DNA of 64,000 bases from RGIG2041 sp045578865 (GCA_045578865.1 JAZNLB010000008.1:79495-143494); one strand, 5' to 3'; shown: positions 7,831 through 17,569, counted from the stretch's first letter. The notes: generated by a model not told the origin, from the letters alone. Numbers and translations are program-made.

Positions 7831-7859
7831 TTTTAAAAGTTAAAAAGATGTGGTAAAAT
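7831..7859 (+). promoter_or_regulatory. Possible promoter of the PHP-AEC-flavoprotein operon
   Basis: TAAAAT at 7854-7859 preceded by TGG (extended -10), with a weak TTTTAA 17 bases upstream. The position 28 bases before the start codon is right, but the -35 is poor. Confidence 0.4.
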
Positions 7860-7886
7860 ATACTGAACACTTTTGGAGGTAACACT

Positions 7887-8546
7887 ATGTTTAAATATGA
7901 ATTACACTGTCATACAAAGCCGGTCAGCAAATGTTCGAGATTTCCCGTAAAGGAATTGGTCGAGACCTATATTGAGCACGGATATAACGGTATAGTATTG
8001 ACAAACCACATCAACGCAATGACATTCATGGAACAAAAAACAAGTCATTGGTCAGATTTAATGACATATTATCTGCGTGATTACGAAGAAGCCATCCGTG
8101 TTGCAAACGGCAGAATTACGGTTTTACTGGGCGCAGAGTTGCGTTTTCATGAAAACGGAAACGATTATCTGCTCTACGGTGAAAATTTGAAAGATTTTTT
8201 ACTTAAAACCGAACATTTGATGTATATGGGCATTAAGAAGTTTTCTCCGCTCGCCAGAGAGGCGGACACGCTGGTGTTTCAGGCGCATCCTTTCCGAAAC
8301 GGTATGACTATAACCAATCCGAATTTGATTGACGGCATAGAAGTCTTTAATGCACATCCTCGCCATGATTCAAGAAACGATTTGGCAAAACTCTGGCAAG
8401 AACGCTACGACTTGTTGCGTTGCGCCGGTTCTGACGCACACGAAGCCGGCGATATATCCAGCGGCATACTTACGAACATCGAAATCAAAGATAGCAAAAC
8501 CCTCGTAGATGTTTTAAAAACCGGACAATTTGAAATTATACAATAA
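7887..8546 (+). CDS. PHP domain metal-dependent phosphoesterase
   Basis: A 219-residue PHP-domain protein. The metal-binding HCHT (residues 8-11), the VLTNH segment near residue 38, GAELRFH near residue 93, QAHPFR near residue 133 and GSDAHE near residue 192 are all present. PHP enzymes hydrolyse phosphoester bonds; close relatives are annotated as phosphatases or phosphotransferases without known substrate. GGAGGT lies seven bases before the ATG. It is followed after 22 bases by an AEC carrier and then a flavoprotein on the same strand. Confidence 0.88.
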   Translation: MFKYELHCHTKPVSKCSRFPVKELVETYIEHGYNGIVLTNHINAMTFMEQKTSHWSDLMTYYLRDYEEAIRVANGRITVLLGAELRFHENGNDYLLYGENLKDFLLKTEHLMYMGIKKFSPLAREADTLVFQAHPFRNGMTITNPNLIDGIEVFNAHPRHDSRNDLAKLWQERYDLLRCAGSDAHEAGDISSGILTNIEIKDSKTLVDVLKTGQFEIIQ

Positions 8547-8568
8547 TTTACACAAGGAGCAATGCAGC

Positions 8569-9471
8569 ATGGAACTGGCATACAAGGTGTTTATACAAGT
8601 CATCATTATGTTTATCCTTATTTTGCTTGGTTTTGCTTTAACTAAGTTTAAAATTATTGATGAAAACGGAAAGTCTCAATTTTCGGAAGTGCTTTTGACG
8701 GTTGTTATCCCATGTGTAATCATCAATGCGTTTCAAGTGGATTTCGATAAAACTTTAATTAAAGGCCTGATTTTAGCCTTTATCTGCTCCATTTTGATTC
8801 ATGTTGTTGCTATTCTTCTTGGCAGAATAATCTACAAAAATATGCCGATTAGTAACTTTTCCATAATCTATGCCAATAGCGGATTTATGGCAATTCCTCT
8901 TCTGCAAGCCGTGCTCGGCAGCGAAGGTGTGTTTTACGGGGCGGCATATCTTGCCGTCTTTAATACGCTCGTATGGACACACGGTATGTATCTGTTTACA
9001 AAAGGGAATTTTACAGCGAAAAAATTACTTTTAAATCACGGTCTTATCGGTGTTGTTCTTGGACTGAGTCTATTCGTTACCCAAATTAAATTGCCCTTCA
9101 TCCTGTTGGAGTCCATTCAATATATGGCAAGTTTAAATACGCCCATAGCGATGCTTTTGCTTGGCGCATTCCTCGCCGATGTAAATATGGGCAGTATTTT
9201 CAAAAACAAACATTTATATATCGTTTCTTTTCTTCGATTACTTGTAATACCGCTACTGGGTTGCTTAATTTTAAATCTATTTCGTTTAGATGAAACCGTA
9301 TATATGGCAGTACTGATTCCTGCAGCCTGTCCAATAGCGACCATAATCGCTATCTTTGCACAACGCTATAACAAGGATCGAGGACTCGCCAGCCAGTTCG
9401 TCGCCATCAATACAATTCTGTCCATTGTAACCCTGCCCCTCGTTGTGTATCTAAGTTCATTTCTACGATAA
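8569..9471 (+). CDS. AEC family (auxin efflux carrier-like) transporter
   Basis: A 300-residue integral membrane protein with about ten hydrophobic helices in two five-helix halves, typical of bacterial AEC carriers, including the conserved VVIPCVIINAF near residue 45. Bacterial members move organic acids such as malate or malonate; substrate unknown here. The ATG at 8569 follows AAGGAGC by eight bases, so the longer frame from 8530, which overlaps the PHP gene, is not preferred. Confidence 0.85.
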   Translation: MELAYKVFIQVIIMFILILLGFALTKFKIIDENGKSQFSEVLLTVVIPCVIINAFQVDFDKTLIKGLILAFICSILIHVVAILLGRIIYKNMPISNFSIIYANSGFMAIPLLQAVLGSEGVFYGAAYLAVFNTLVWTHGMYLFTKGNFTAKKLLLNHGLIGVVLGLSLFVTQIKLPFILLESIQYMASLNTPIAMLLLGAFLADVNMGSIFKNKHLYIVSFLRLLVIPLLGCLILNLFRLDETVYMAVLIPAACPIATIIAIFAQRYNKDRGLASQFVAINTILSIVTLPLVVYLSSFLR

Positions 9472-9483
9472 GGAAGTTGTTGT

Positions 9484-11085
9484 ATGATTCGAATTTCACA
9501 ATTAAAAGTTCCAATTAATTTAGATACCCCTGCTTATATTAAAAACAAAATTCAAAAATTGCTTGGTCTCTGTTTACAAGACATTATTTGCATCACACCC
9601 GTGCGCCGTTCAATAGATGCACGCAAGAAAAGTAATTTACTATATGTCTATAATTTTGATGTTTCCGTGCGTGCGGACGAAGAAAAAGTTGTTGCTCGTT
9701 GTGCAAATGTAAATATTACAATCGCACCACATAATGCACAGTTCAGTCTTGGCACAATCAAAGCCGACATGCCGCCCGTAATCTGCGGCATGGGTCCTGC
9801 CGGTCTGTTTTGTGCATATGCACTCGCTTTATCCGGCGCAAATCCCATTTTAATCGAGCGCGGTAAATCAATTGACGAACGCGTAAAAGACACGCAAAAT
9901 TTCATGTGCACAGGTACGCTTAATCCGGAAAGCAACATTCAATTCGGCGAAGGCGGCGCAGGCACATTTTCAGATGGAAAACTCACGACGGGTACATCAA
10001 ATAACCGCTTAGGTTACATATTAAAAACCTTTGTTGAGTGCGGCGCTCCGGAAAACATCCTCTATGATGCAAAACCGCACATCGGCACGGATGTTTTAAG
10101 AAATGTAATTAAAAACATTCGAAACAAAATACTGGAGCACGGCGGTCAAATCCTTTTCGAAACAAAGCTTACGAATATCCATATTACAAACAATGCAATC
10201 ACCTCTATAACCGTAATACAACACGGCGCACAGCGGACAATCCCTTGCAAAAAATTGATTTTAGCCATTGGCCACAGTGCAAGAGACACTTTTGAACTAT
10301 TGCACGAGAAAAACTTGAATTTGCAACAAAAACAATTCTCAATGGGTGTTAGAATTGAGCATAATCAGCATACAATAAATATGGCACAATATGGTACGGA
10401 TGCACTAGGCGCAGCTGATTATAAACTCGCAGTTAAAACCAAAAGCGGACGCGGTGTGTATACCTTTTGCATGTGTCCCGGCGGTCATGTCATCGCCGCC
10501 GCTTCCGAAGAAGGCGGTGTGGTAACCAACGGCATGAGTTATCATGCGCGCGAAGGCGAAAACGCAAACGCAGCTTTGCTGTGCGATGTATATCCGTCAG
10601 ATTTCAATTCCGACCATCCGCTTGCGGGTATATATTTACAAAGAAAACACGAAAAACTAGCTTACGAATGCGGCGGCAAAAACTATAATGCGCCCGCCTC
10701 GCTTGTCGGTGACTTTTTATCAAACACCAGCTCGGAAGGCAGCCTAACAATTCAGCCGACTTATGAGCCAAATGTCACTTGGTGCAATGTTGCAGATTGC
10801 CTACCATCCTATGTGGCGGATGCCCTGCGCGAAGCTTTACCGATGCTTGGACGAAAGCTCAAAGGCTTTGATGCACCGGACGCCGTTTTAACCGGAATTG
10901 AATCACGCTCTTCTTCCCCTGTACGCATTGTTCGTAATGCGTCGTTACAAAGCAATATTATAGGTATTTATCCCTGTGGCGAAGGCGCCGGCTATGCAGG
11001 CGGAATTATGAGTGCGGCAGCCGATGGTCTACTCGTCGCGCAACAGATTGTAAATGAGTTTTGTGATTTTAAGAGAAATAATTAG
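9484..11085 (+). CDS. FAD-dependent protein, COG2509 family
   Basis: A 533-residue flavoprotein of the uncharacterised COG2509 type. After an N-terminal ferredoxin-like domain (about 1-90) comes the dinucleotide site GMGPAGLFCAYALALSGA (about 102-119), then NIQFGEGGAGTFSDGKLTTG, a hallmark of the family, and a C-terminal GEGAGYAGGI FAD segment near residue 500. It likely is a soluble oxidoreductase; substrate unknown. It is 12 bases after the AEC carrier, in one likely operon with the PHP protein. Confidence 0.9.
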   Translation: MIRISQLKVPINLDTPAYIKNKIQKLLGLCLQDIICITPVRRSIDARKKSNLLYVYNFDVSVRADEEKVVARCANVNITIAPHNAQFSLGTIKADMPPVICGMGPAGLFCAYALALSGANPILIERGKSIDERVKDTQNFMCTGTLNPESNIQFGEGGAGTFSDGKLTTGTSNNRLGYILKTFVECGAPENILYDAKPHIGTDVLRNVIKNIRNKILEHGGQILFETKLTNIHITNNAITSITVIQHGAQRTIPCKKLILAIGHSARDTFELLHEKNLNLQQKQFSMGVRIEHNQHTINMAQYGTDALGAADYKLAVKTKSGRGVYTFCMCPGGHVIAAASEEGGVVTNGMSYHAREGENANAALLCDVYPSDFNSDHPLAGIYLQRKHEKLAYECGGKNYNAPASLVGDFLSNTSSEGSLTIQPTYEPNVTWCNVADCLPSYVADALREALPMLGRKLKGFDAPDAVLTGIESRSSSPVRIVRNASLQSNIIGIYPCGEGAGYAGGIMSAAADGLLVAQQIVNEFCDFKRNN

Positions 11086-11155
11086 ATTTTACTCGTTTAC
11101 AAGAGGTTTTAGGAGTTATATTTAAATATTCAACACTCAATTAGCATTTTAATAT

Positions 11156-11184
11156 TTGTATTTTTTTGGCAAGTGTTGTATATT
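11156..11184 (+). promoter_or_regulatory. Sigma-A promoter of groESL
   Basis: TTGTAT, a 17-base spacer, TATATT, ending four bases before the CIRCE element, so HrcA bound at CIRCE would cover the transcription start. Confidence 0.6.
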
Positions 11185-11187
11185 ATA

Positions 11188-11214
11188 TTAGCACTCACCC
11201 AAAGAGAGTGCTAA
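11188..11214. promoter_or_regulatory. CIRCE operator (HrcA binding site)
   Basis: Perfect match to the CIRCE consensus: TTAGCACTC, nine bases, GAGTGCTAA. HrcA represses groESL through this site when chaperone capacity is sufficient. Confidence 0.97.
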
Positions 11215-11247
11215 TTATTTGCAAATTTATTCAGGAGGTATAATAAA

Positions 11248-11532
11248 ATGACAATCAAACCATTAGGCGACAGAGTCGTAATCAAGATGATTGAAATGGA
11301 AGACACAACCAAAAGCGGCATTATTTTAACCGCTGCGGCAAAAGAAAAACCGCAGATGGCTGAAGTTGTAGCCGTTGGCCCCGGCGGCGTTGTAGACGGC
11401 AAAGAGGTTGTAATGGAAGTTGCGGTTGGCGATAAAGTCATTACCAGCAAATATGCAGGCACCGAAGTGAAATTCGACGGTGTTGAATACACAATTTTGC
11501 GTCAAAATGACATTCTAGCAAAAGTTGACTAA
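11248..11532 (+). CDS. groES: Co-chaperonin GroES
   Basis: 94 residues, standard GroES length. It opens with IKPLGDRVVIK and contains the mobile loop near residues 17-32 and GDKVITSKYAGTEVK in the roof/base region. It caps GroEL to form the folding chamber in the cytoplasm. CAGGAGG precedes the ATG by nine bases. First gene of the CIRCE-controlled groESL operon, 28 bases before groEL. Confidence 0.98.
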   Translation: MTIKPLGDRVVIKMIEMEDTTKSGIILTAAAKEKPQMAEVVAVGPGGVVDGKEVVMEVAVGDKVITSKYAGTEVKFDGVEYTILRQNDILAKVD

Positions 11533-11560
11533 TTCATATTCTATTTAGGAGGTAGTAATA

Positions 11561-13195
11561 ATGGCAAAGGATATTTTATACGGCCAGGAAGCCAGAAACG
11601 CATTGGAGCGTGGCATCAACCAGTTGGCAAACACCGTTAAAGTAACACTCGGTCCGAAGGGCAGAAATGTTGTGCTGGACAAAAAATTCGGCGCACCGTT
11701 AATCACAAACGACGGCGTAACCATCGCAAAAGAAATCGAACTTGAGGACGCGTTCGAAAATATGGGCGCGCAACTTGTAAAAGAAGTTGCAACCAAGACA
11801 AACGATGTTGCCGGTGACGGTACTACGACCGCTACCCTGCTTGCACAAGCACTCGTTCGAGAAGGTTTAAAGAATGTAGCGGCAGGAGCAAATCCGATGA
11901 TCGTAAGAAAAGGTATTGCTAAAGCTGTGGATGCCGCAGTTGCATACATTCATGAACATGCACAGACAGTAAACGGCAGAAATGATATTGCAAGAGTAGC
12001 AAGTGTATCTGCTGCTGATGAAAAAATCGGCGAACTCATTGCGGAAGCAATGGAAAAAGTAACCAGCGACGGCGTAATCACCGTTGAAGAATCCAAAACC
12101 GCAGAGACCTATTCCGAAATTGTAGAAGGTATGCAGTTTGACCGTGGCTATATTTCTCCGTACATGGTTACGGATACCGATAAAATGGAAGCCGTGCTCG
12201 ATGATGCGGTAATTTTAATTACCGACAAGAAAATCACAACAATTCAAGATTTACTGCCACTTCTCGAACAGGTAGTACAACAAGGAAAAAAACTTTTAAT
12301 TATTGCTGAAGATATTGAAGGCGAAGCGCTCGCTACCCTGCTTGTAAACAAACTGCGCGGTACATTCACCTGTGTTGCTGTTAAAGCACCGGGCTTTGGT
12401 GACAGAAGAAAAGAAATGCTTCGTGATATCGCAATCCTTACCGGCGGCGAAGTTATCAGCGACGAACTGGGTTTAGACTTAAAAGATACCAATATCATTC
12501 AACTCGGTCGCGCAAAACAGGTTAAGGTGCTCAAAGAAACCACTATTATTGTAGACGGCGCGGGCGATAGCGAACAAATTCAGGCGCGTATCGGCCAAAT
12601 TAAATCTCAAATCGAAGAAACCACTTCTGATTTCGACCGCGAAAAACTCCAAGAGAGACTTGCAAAACTTTCCGGCGGCGTAGCCGTAATCAAAGTAGGT
12701 GCCGCAACTGAAACAGAAATGAAAGAAATGAAACTTCGCATCGAAGATGCATTGGCTGCTACAAAAGCAGCTGTAGAAGAAGGCATCATCGCGGGCGGCG
12801 GCAGTTCTTATGTCGCTGCAATCGACAGCGTTGCTGCGCTTTTACAAACAACAACCGGCGACGAAAAGACCGGTGTAAACATCGTGTTAAAAGCACTGGA
12901 AGAGCCGATTCGCCAAATTGCATTTAACGCAGGCGTAGAAGGCAGTGTAATCGTTGACAAGATCAAAACCTCCGCAAAGGGTATCGGTTATAACGCACTC
13001 ACCGAACAGTATGTAGATATGGTGAAGGAAGGTATCGTAGACCCGGCGAAAGTAACGAGAAGTGCCCTGCAAAATGCGGCAAGCGTTGCTTCTATGGTGC
13101 TCACAACCGAAAGCCTTGTAGCAGACAAACCGGCTCCGGAACCGGCAATGCCGGCAGGTGCTCCGGGCATGGGCGGTATGGGCGGCATGTATTAA
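11561..13195 (+). CDS. groEL: Chaperonin GroEL
   Basis: 544 residues, full length. Shows VTLGPKGRNVVLDKKFG near residue 29, the ATPase motif VAGDGTTTATLLAQ near residue 85, and the C-terminal GGMGGMY tail typical of group I chaperonins. ATP-driven refolding of cytoplasmic proteins with GroES. AGGAGG lies eight bases upstream of the ATG; a bidirectional terminator follows. Confidence 0.99.
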   Translation: MAKDILYGQEARNALERGINQLANTVKVTLGPKGRNVVLDKKFGAPLITNDGVTIAKEIELEDAFENMGAQLVKEVATKTNDVAGDGTTTATLLAQALVREGLKNVAAGANPMIVRKGIAKAVDAAVAYIHEHAQTVNGRNDIARVASVSAADEKIGELIAEAMEKVTSDGVITVEESKTAETYSEIVEGMQFDRGYISPYMVTDTDKMEAVLDDAVILITDKKITTIQDLLPLLEQVVQQGKKLLIIAEDIEGEALATLLVNKLRGTFTCVAVKAPGFGDRRKEMLRDIAILTGGEVISDELGLDLKDTNIIQLGRAKQVKVLKETTIIVDGAGDSEQIQARIGQIKSQIEETTSDFDREKLQERLAKLSGGVAVIKVGAATETEMKEMKLRIEDALAATKAAVEEGIIAGGGSSYVAAIDSVAALLQTTTGDEKTGVNIVLKALEEPIRQIAFNAGVEGSVIVDKIKTSAKGIGYNALTEQYVDMVKEGIVDPAKVTRSALQNAASVASMVLTTESLVADKPAPEPAMPAGAPGMGGMGGMY

Positions 13196-13220
13196 TCCCC
13201 TTTATGTCATAACAAACAAA

Positions 13221-13250
13221 AAACAGCAGTCAGACACCTGACTGCTGTTT
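13221..13250. terminator. Bidirectional terminator between groEL and spoVAE
   Basis: Thirteen-base stem AAACAGCAGTCAG / CTGACTGCTGTTT with loop ACAC; T-rich on the plus strand and adjacent to the stop of spoVAE on the minus strand. Confidence 0.85.
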
Positions 13251-13251
13251 T

Positions 13252-13611
13252 CTATTTATCATTCTTACTTTTCGGTGAGAAGATAAGTGCTGCAAGATAA
13301 CCAAAAAACACTGCTGCGGCTATACCTGCCGCTGCATTTTTTACGCCACCGGCGAGTGCGCCGAGCAAACCATTTTCCGAAACTGCCTCCTTAGCACCTT
13401 GACCAAGCAAATATCCAAATCCCGAGATTGGTACAGTTGCACCTGCCCCTGCGAAATCTACCAAAGGTTCATAGAGGTTTAACAAAGACAAAACAACGCC
13501 TGCACACACAAAACTTACAAGAATTCTCGCAGGGGTTAATTTTGTTTTGTCAATTAAAATTTGTCCGATGGCGCAAATCAATCCGCCGACTAAAAACGCT
13601 TTTAAATACAC
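13252..13611 (-). CDS. spoVAE: Stage V sporulation protein AE
   Basis: A 119-residue membrane protein with about four hydrophobic helices matching the SpoVAE(b) family (LKAFLVGGLICAIGQILIDKTKLTPARILV). SpoVA proteins form the inner-membrane channel that loads dipicolinic acid into the forespore and releases it on germination. I place the start at the GTG at 13611: AGGAGG lies in the last codons of spoVAD, eight bases upstream. A longer in-frame ATG at 13707 would overlap spoVAD by almost 100 bases. Confidence 0.9.
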   Translation of the reverse strand: MYLKAFLVGGLICAIGQILIDKTKLTPARILVSFVCAGVVLSLLNLYEPLVDFAGAGATVPISGFGYLLGQGAKEAVSENGLLGALAGGVKNAAAGIAAAVFFGYLAALIFSPKSKNDK

Positions 13612-13613
13612 CT

Positions 13614-14630
13614 CTACAACCTCCTTTGAATACGAACGGCGTGTGCGATGCCCGGAATACTCTCCCCTTGCAATAATGACATAGGACTCATAAGTGCGCC
13701 TGTACATACAAGTAAAACATTGTTAAGTTCCCCTTTGATTAGGCGATCATAGATATAACCACAAAAGGTGATTGCGCTACATCCACACCCGCTGCCGCCG
13801 CCATGCACATCCTGTCTATGAATGTCAAACACCAGCTTACCGCAATCGTCATAGTTCTTTGAAACATCATAACCACTTTGACATAACAAATCACGAGTTA
13901 TATCCCAACCGACAACACCCAAATCACCAGTAACAATCAGGTCATATGCCTCAGGCGAATAACCTGTATCCTCAAAATGCGTTCGAATCGTATCGTACGC
14001 AGCAGGCGCCATCGCCGCGCCCATATTATTGATATCCGTAATGCCCATATCTACAATCTTGCCCGTTGTAATGTGCGTGATAAAAGGTCCATTTCCTTGC
14101 TTAGACAACAAAACGGCACCTGCGCCCGTTACCGTCCATTGCGCTGTCGGCGTCCGTTGTCCGCCGTACTCGAGCGGAAAGCGAAACTGTTTTTCCGAAG
14201 AACAAAAATGACTTGATGTCATTGCGAGCGCACAATCAGCAAAGTCACCGTCTATCGACATTGCGGCAAGGGATAAACTTTCCGCCATAGTTGAACATGC
14301 TCCGTAAAGTCCGAAAAACGGAATACCTGTGTCACACAAAGCATAATGCGTGCCGCAACACTGGTTGAGCAAATCACCTGCAAAAGCATAATCCAGCATA
14401 TCCATAGATAATCCCGCCTTCGCAATCACTGTCTGCAACGCAGACTTTTGCAGTTTACTCTCTGCTTTTTCCCATGTTTTTTCACCATAAAGGTCTTCGG
14501 TTAAAATTTCATCATAATACGGCGCAAGCGGGCCCTTACCCTCTTTCACTCCGGCAATACTGGCGCAAGACAAAACGCTGACCGGCGATGACATGGCCAC
14601 GGTTGACTTTCCCAATCGCTTTTTAGCCAT
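13614..14630 (-). CDS. spoVAD: Stage V sporulation protein AD
   Basis: 338 residues, thiolase-like fold; matches SpoVAD throughout, including DLLNQCCGTHYALCDTGIPF, GACSTMAESL and HGGGSGCGCSA. SpoVAD sits on the outside of the inner spore membrane and binds dipicolinic acid for the SpoVA channel. GAGGTG precedes the ATG at 14630. Downstream spoVAE starts two bases after its stop. Unusually, spoVAC is not found upstream; a rubrerythrin gene occupies that place with a nine-base gap. Confidence 0.95.
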   Translation of the reverse strand: MAKKRLGKSTVAMSSPVSVLSCASIAGVKEGKGPLAPYYDEILTEDLYGEKTWEKAESKLQKSALQTVIAKAGLSMDMLDYAFAGDLLNQCCGTHYALCDTGIPFFGLYGACSTMAESLSLAAMSIDGDFADCALAMTSSHFCSSEKQFRFPLEYGGQRTPTAQWTVTGAGAVLLSKQGNGPFITHITTGKIVDMGITDINNMGAAMAPAAYDTIRTHFEDTGYSPEAYDLIVTGDLGVVGWDITRDLLCQSGYDVSKNYDDCGKLVFDIHRQDVHGGGSGCGCSAITFCGYIYDRLIKGELNNVLLVCTGALMSPMSLLQGESIPGIAHAVRIQRRL

Positions 14631-14639
14631 ACAAACACC

Positions 14640-15248
14640 TCACAGTACAACATCACATACAAAATACGCAGACATTTCTTTTCGCAAAAATTGGCCTTGA
14701 ACCGTATGGCAAACCGGACATTGTTGCGGTGCTTGCGGCCTATTGTGTATATGACCGCAATTTTGACATACCCACATCGTATTCTCCTCTTGCTTAAACA
14801 ATTCGTTTCGCTCCAACAAATCAGCAAATTTACCAAATCTCTCAGCGTGTGTTTTTTCTATAGCGGCAATATTTTCAAATGCCGTAGCAATTTCACTAAA
14901 ACCTTCCTCCCTTGCCGTCTTCGCAAAATCAATATATACCGTTGTATACTCCTCAGTTTCTCCGTGTTGCGCCGCACGCAGTAGTCTGTCCGGTTCATCA
15001 TAATTGTCAATGGGATAATCCCCGGTAATCGTAATCTTTTCACCTGTCATTTGCTTTAAAAAATTATAAAAAATCTCAGCATGCTCGCGTTCTTGATTCG
15101 CCGTGTATACAAACACTTCGTGTAAAATTGTCAGGTTTGCCGCTTTCACCTTTGCAGCTGCGATTGTATAGCGATTTCTCGCTTGACTTTCACCCGCAAA
15201 TGCACGCATCAAATTTGTCCTTGTTTCACTATCTTTAAAATTTACCAT
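14640..15248 (-). CDS. rbr: Rubrerythrin
   Basis: 202 residues: an N-terminal ferritin-like diiron domain (about 1-145) with Glu/His ligands in AGESQARNRY, EREHAEIF and EKTHAERF, and a C-terminal rubredoxin domain with CQNCG near 159 and CPVCH near 177 for the Fe(SCys)4 site. Reduces hydrogen peroxide in anaerobes using NADH via rubredoxin or other electron carriers. AAAGGAG lies eight to nine bases before the ATG. It may be co-transcribed with spoVAD. Confidence 0.96.
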   Translation of the reverse strand: MVNFKDSETRTNLMRAFAGESQARNRYTIAAAKVKAANLTILHEVFVYTANQEREHAEIFYNFLKQMTGEKITITGDYPIDNYDEPDRLLRAAQHGETEEYTTVYIDFAKTAREEGFSEIATAFENIAAIEKTHAERFGKFADLLERNELFKQEENTMWVCQNCGHIHNRPQAPQQCPVCHTVQGQFLRKEMSAYFVCDVVL

Positions 15249-15313
15249 TTTTCATTTCTCCTTTCTATACCCATATTGTTTTGCCGTTTTCACAAAATTA
15301 TTCCCCAAATCAA

Positions 15314-15342
15314 TTGACTAAAAAAATTTTTTATGATAATAT
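15314..15342 (+). promoter_or_regulatory. Sigma-A promoter of the GH3 gene
   Basis: TTGACT at 15314-15319, a 17-base spacer, TAATAT at 15337-15342; a GATAAT with 15-base spacing overlaps it. Confidence 0.65.
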
Positions 15343-15369
15343 CATTCTGTATGAAAGGGGCAGTCTATT

Positions 15370-17565
15370 ATGGATTTATATAAGGATAAAAACGCTTGTA
15401 TCAACGACCGTGTCGAAGACTTGCTTTCCAAAATGACATTGGAAGAAAAAATCGGTCAGACAAATCTGATTCCACTTTCGCAATCAGAGTTCGACAAAAC
15501 TGCTAAACAACTTCGCGACGGCAAAATCGGTGCATTTATTTTTGCGCTCACCGCACTGGCAGGTGAAGAAGGTCAATCGCAAGATAGCATAGAAAAAGCA
15601 AACGAACTCCAGCGCATTGCTGTGGAGGAAAGTCGTTTAGGTATACCGGTTATTAACGGTCGTGACATCATTCACGGCTACAGAACTATCTTCCCCACAC
15701 CGCTTGCACAAGCTGCAAGCTGGGATATAGATTTAGTTAAAAAGGGTGCACAAATCATGGCAAAAGAAGCATCCTATACATGTATACATTGGACTTTTAC
15801 GCCAATGATTGACCTGGCGCGTGACCCGAGATGGAGCAGAATTTCAGAATCGTTCGGCGAAGATCCTTATCTTGCCGGTGAACTGGGAAAAGCAAGTGTG
15901 CTCGGTATTCAGGGCGATGATTTAAGCTCTAACGGCAATCTGTTGGCTTGCGCTAAGCACTATATTGGTTATGGTGCAGCTGAGGGCGGCAGAGATTACT
16001 GTAAATCAGAAATTTCCGAATATACAATGCGAAATTTCTATTTGCCAGCATTTAAACAGGTTGTCAAATCTGGCGTTGCTACCGTTATGAACAGTTTTAA
16101 CGAAATTGCAGGAGAGCCGGTTGCCTCCAGTCGCTATTTGTTGCGTGATGTATTAAGAGATGACCTCGGTTTTAACGGTTTTGTTGTCAGTGACTGGGGT
16201 TCAGTTGAACAACTGGAAAACTTTGGCGTTGCAAACAATCGCAAGGAATGTGCCGAACTGGCGTTTAACGCCGGCATTGATATGGATATGTGTAGCGATT
16301 GCTACGAAGAACATCTGCGTGCCTTAGTAGAATCCGGTAAAGTTTCCATGGAAACGCTCGACAATACCGTACGCAATATTTTGACAGCAAAATTCAAAGT
16401 TGGTCTGTTTGACAACCCCTATACCGAAGTAATCAATACGGAAGATGTGATGCTACAAAAAGCCGATGTGGATTTTGCAGAAGAATTTGCTGCACAATGT
16501 GCCGTCCTGCTCAAAAACGATGGCATACTTCCGCTCAAGAAAGGCACAACCGTCGCGCTGACCGGCAATATGCTGGAAGCCAAACGCGATTTGATAAGTT
16601 CATGGGCTGCTGACGGTCGTGCGGAGGATACTCAAAGTTTCCTTGAAGCCATCTATGAATACAACGGTAGAGAAAACTGCAAAACTGCAGACGATACGGA
16701 TAGTATGTTTACACAATCTATACTTACTAGCGCTGATGTGGTTGTGGTAGCCATCGGCGAACCGTGGATGCTCACCGGCGAAGCAAATTGTATTGCCAAC
16801 ATTGATGTTACAGACGACAGACTCGAATATGTTAAGCGTGCAAAAATGAGCGGTAAAAAGGTCGTTACGGTAATTTTTGCAGGCAAGCCACTCGCAATTA
16901 CTGATATTGAGCAATATTCCGATGCAATCTTGTACGCATGGCACGGCGGCACTCGTACGGCAATGGCAACAACCAAACTTCTCTTTGGCGATTATGTTCC
17001 TTGCGGCAAATTGCCGAGCACAATGCCACGACACACAGGTCAGATTCCAATCTACTACAATTTCAATGAAAACCCGCGTTTCATTGATGATTATTATAAC
17101 AACAAACCCAAATTCATGATCGGCGACCGCACTTTAACCTCCTATCATGACATAAGCGGCTCTCCCCTTTATCCGTTTGGTTACGGTTTGAGCTATACAA
17201 ATTTCGAGTACGCAGATGTAACTGCAGATAAATACGAAATTGCGCTCGAAGATTTGCAAAACGGCGAAACCTTCACCATCCATGCAAGCATTAAAAATAC
17301 GGGTAAGTACGATGCAAACGAAATTGCACAATGCTATATCGCCGATATTAAAGCGTCCATGTGCAGACCAACCAGAGAGTTAAAAGGTTTTAAGAAAGTC
17401 TTTATCCCTCGCGGAAAAAGCGTCGAAACAGAATTCAAACTCGGCTACGAAGAACTCGGTTTCTACAGGCGTGACAACAAATTCGCTGTAGAAAAAGGCG
17501 AATTTGAAGTGTATGTCGGAAAAGATTGTCTGACAGAAAACAAACTGATTATAAAAGTGAAATAA
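15370..17565 (+). CDS. Glycoside hydrolase family 3 beta-glycosidase
   Basis: 731 residues with the three GH3 parts: TIM barrel (about 10-335), alpha/beta sandwich (about 370-560) and a C-terminal fibronectin III-like domain (about 640-725). The catalytic nucleophile Asp is in VVSDWGSVE near residue 275; KHYIGYG (about 196) binds substrate. There is no signal peptide, so it probably hydrolyses imported beta-glucosides or xylosides in the cytoplasm, like BglX-type enzymes. It has its own promoter and terminator and no transporter beside it. Confidence 0.93.
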   Translation: MDLYKDKNACINDRVEDLLSKMTLEEKIGQTNLIPLSQSEFDKTAKQLRDGKIGAFIFALTALAGEEGQSQDSIEKANELQRIAVEESRLGIPVINGRDIIHGYRTIFPTPLAQAASWDIDLVKKGAQIMAKEASYTCIHWTFTPMIDLARDPRWSRISESFGEDPYLAGELGKASVLGIQGDDLSSNGNLLACAKHYIGYGAAEGGRDYCKSEISEYTMRNFYLPAFKQVVKSGVATVMNSFNEIAGEPVASSRYLLRDVLRDDLGFNGFVVSDWGSVEQLENFGVANNRKECAELAFNAGIDMDMCSDCYEEHLRALVESGKVSMETLDNTVRNILTAKFKVGLFDNPYTEVINTEDVMLQKADVDFAEEFAAQCAVLLKNDGILPLKKGTTVALTGNMLEAKRDLISSWAADGRAEDTQSFLEAIYEYNGRENCKTADDTDSMFTQSILTSADVVVVAIGEPWMLTGEANCIANIDVTDDRLEYVKRAKMSGKKVVTVIFAGKPLAITDIEQYSDAILYAWHGGTRTAMATTKLLFGDYVPCGKLPSTMPRHTGQIPIYYNFNENPRFIDDYYNNKPKFMIGDRTLTSYHDISGSPLYPFGYGLSYTNFEYADVTADKYEIALEDLQNGETFTIHASIKNTGKYDANEIAQCYIADIKASMCRPTRELKGFKKVFIPRGKSVETEFKLGYEELGFYRRDNKFAVEKGEFEVYVGKDCLTENKLIIKVK

Positions 17566-17569
17566 ACAA

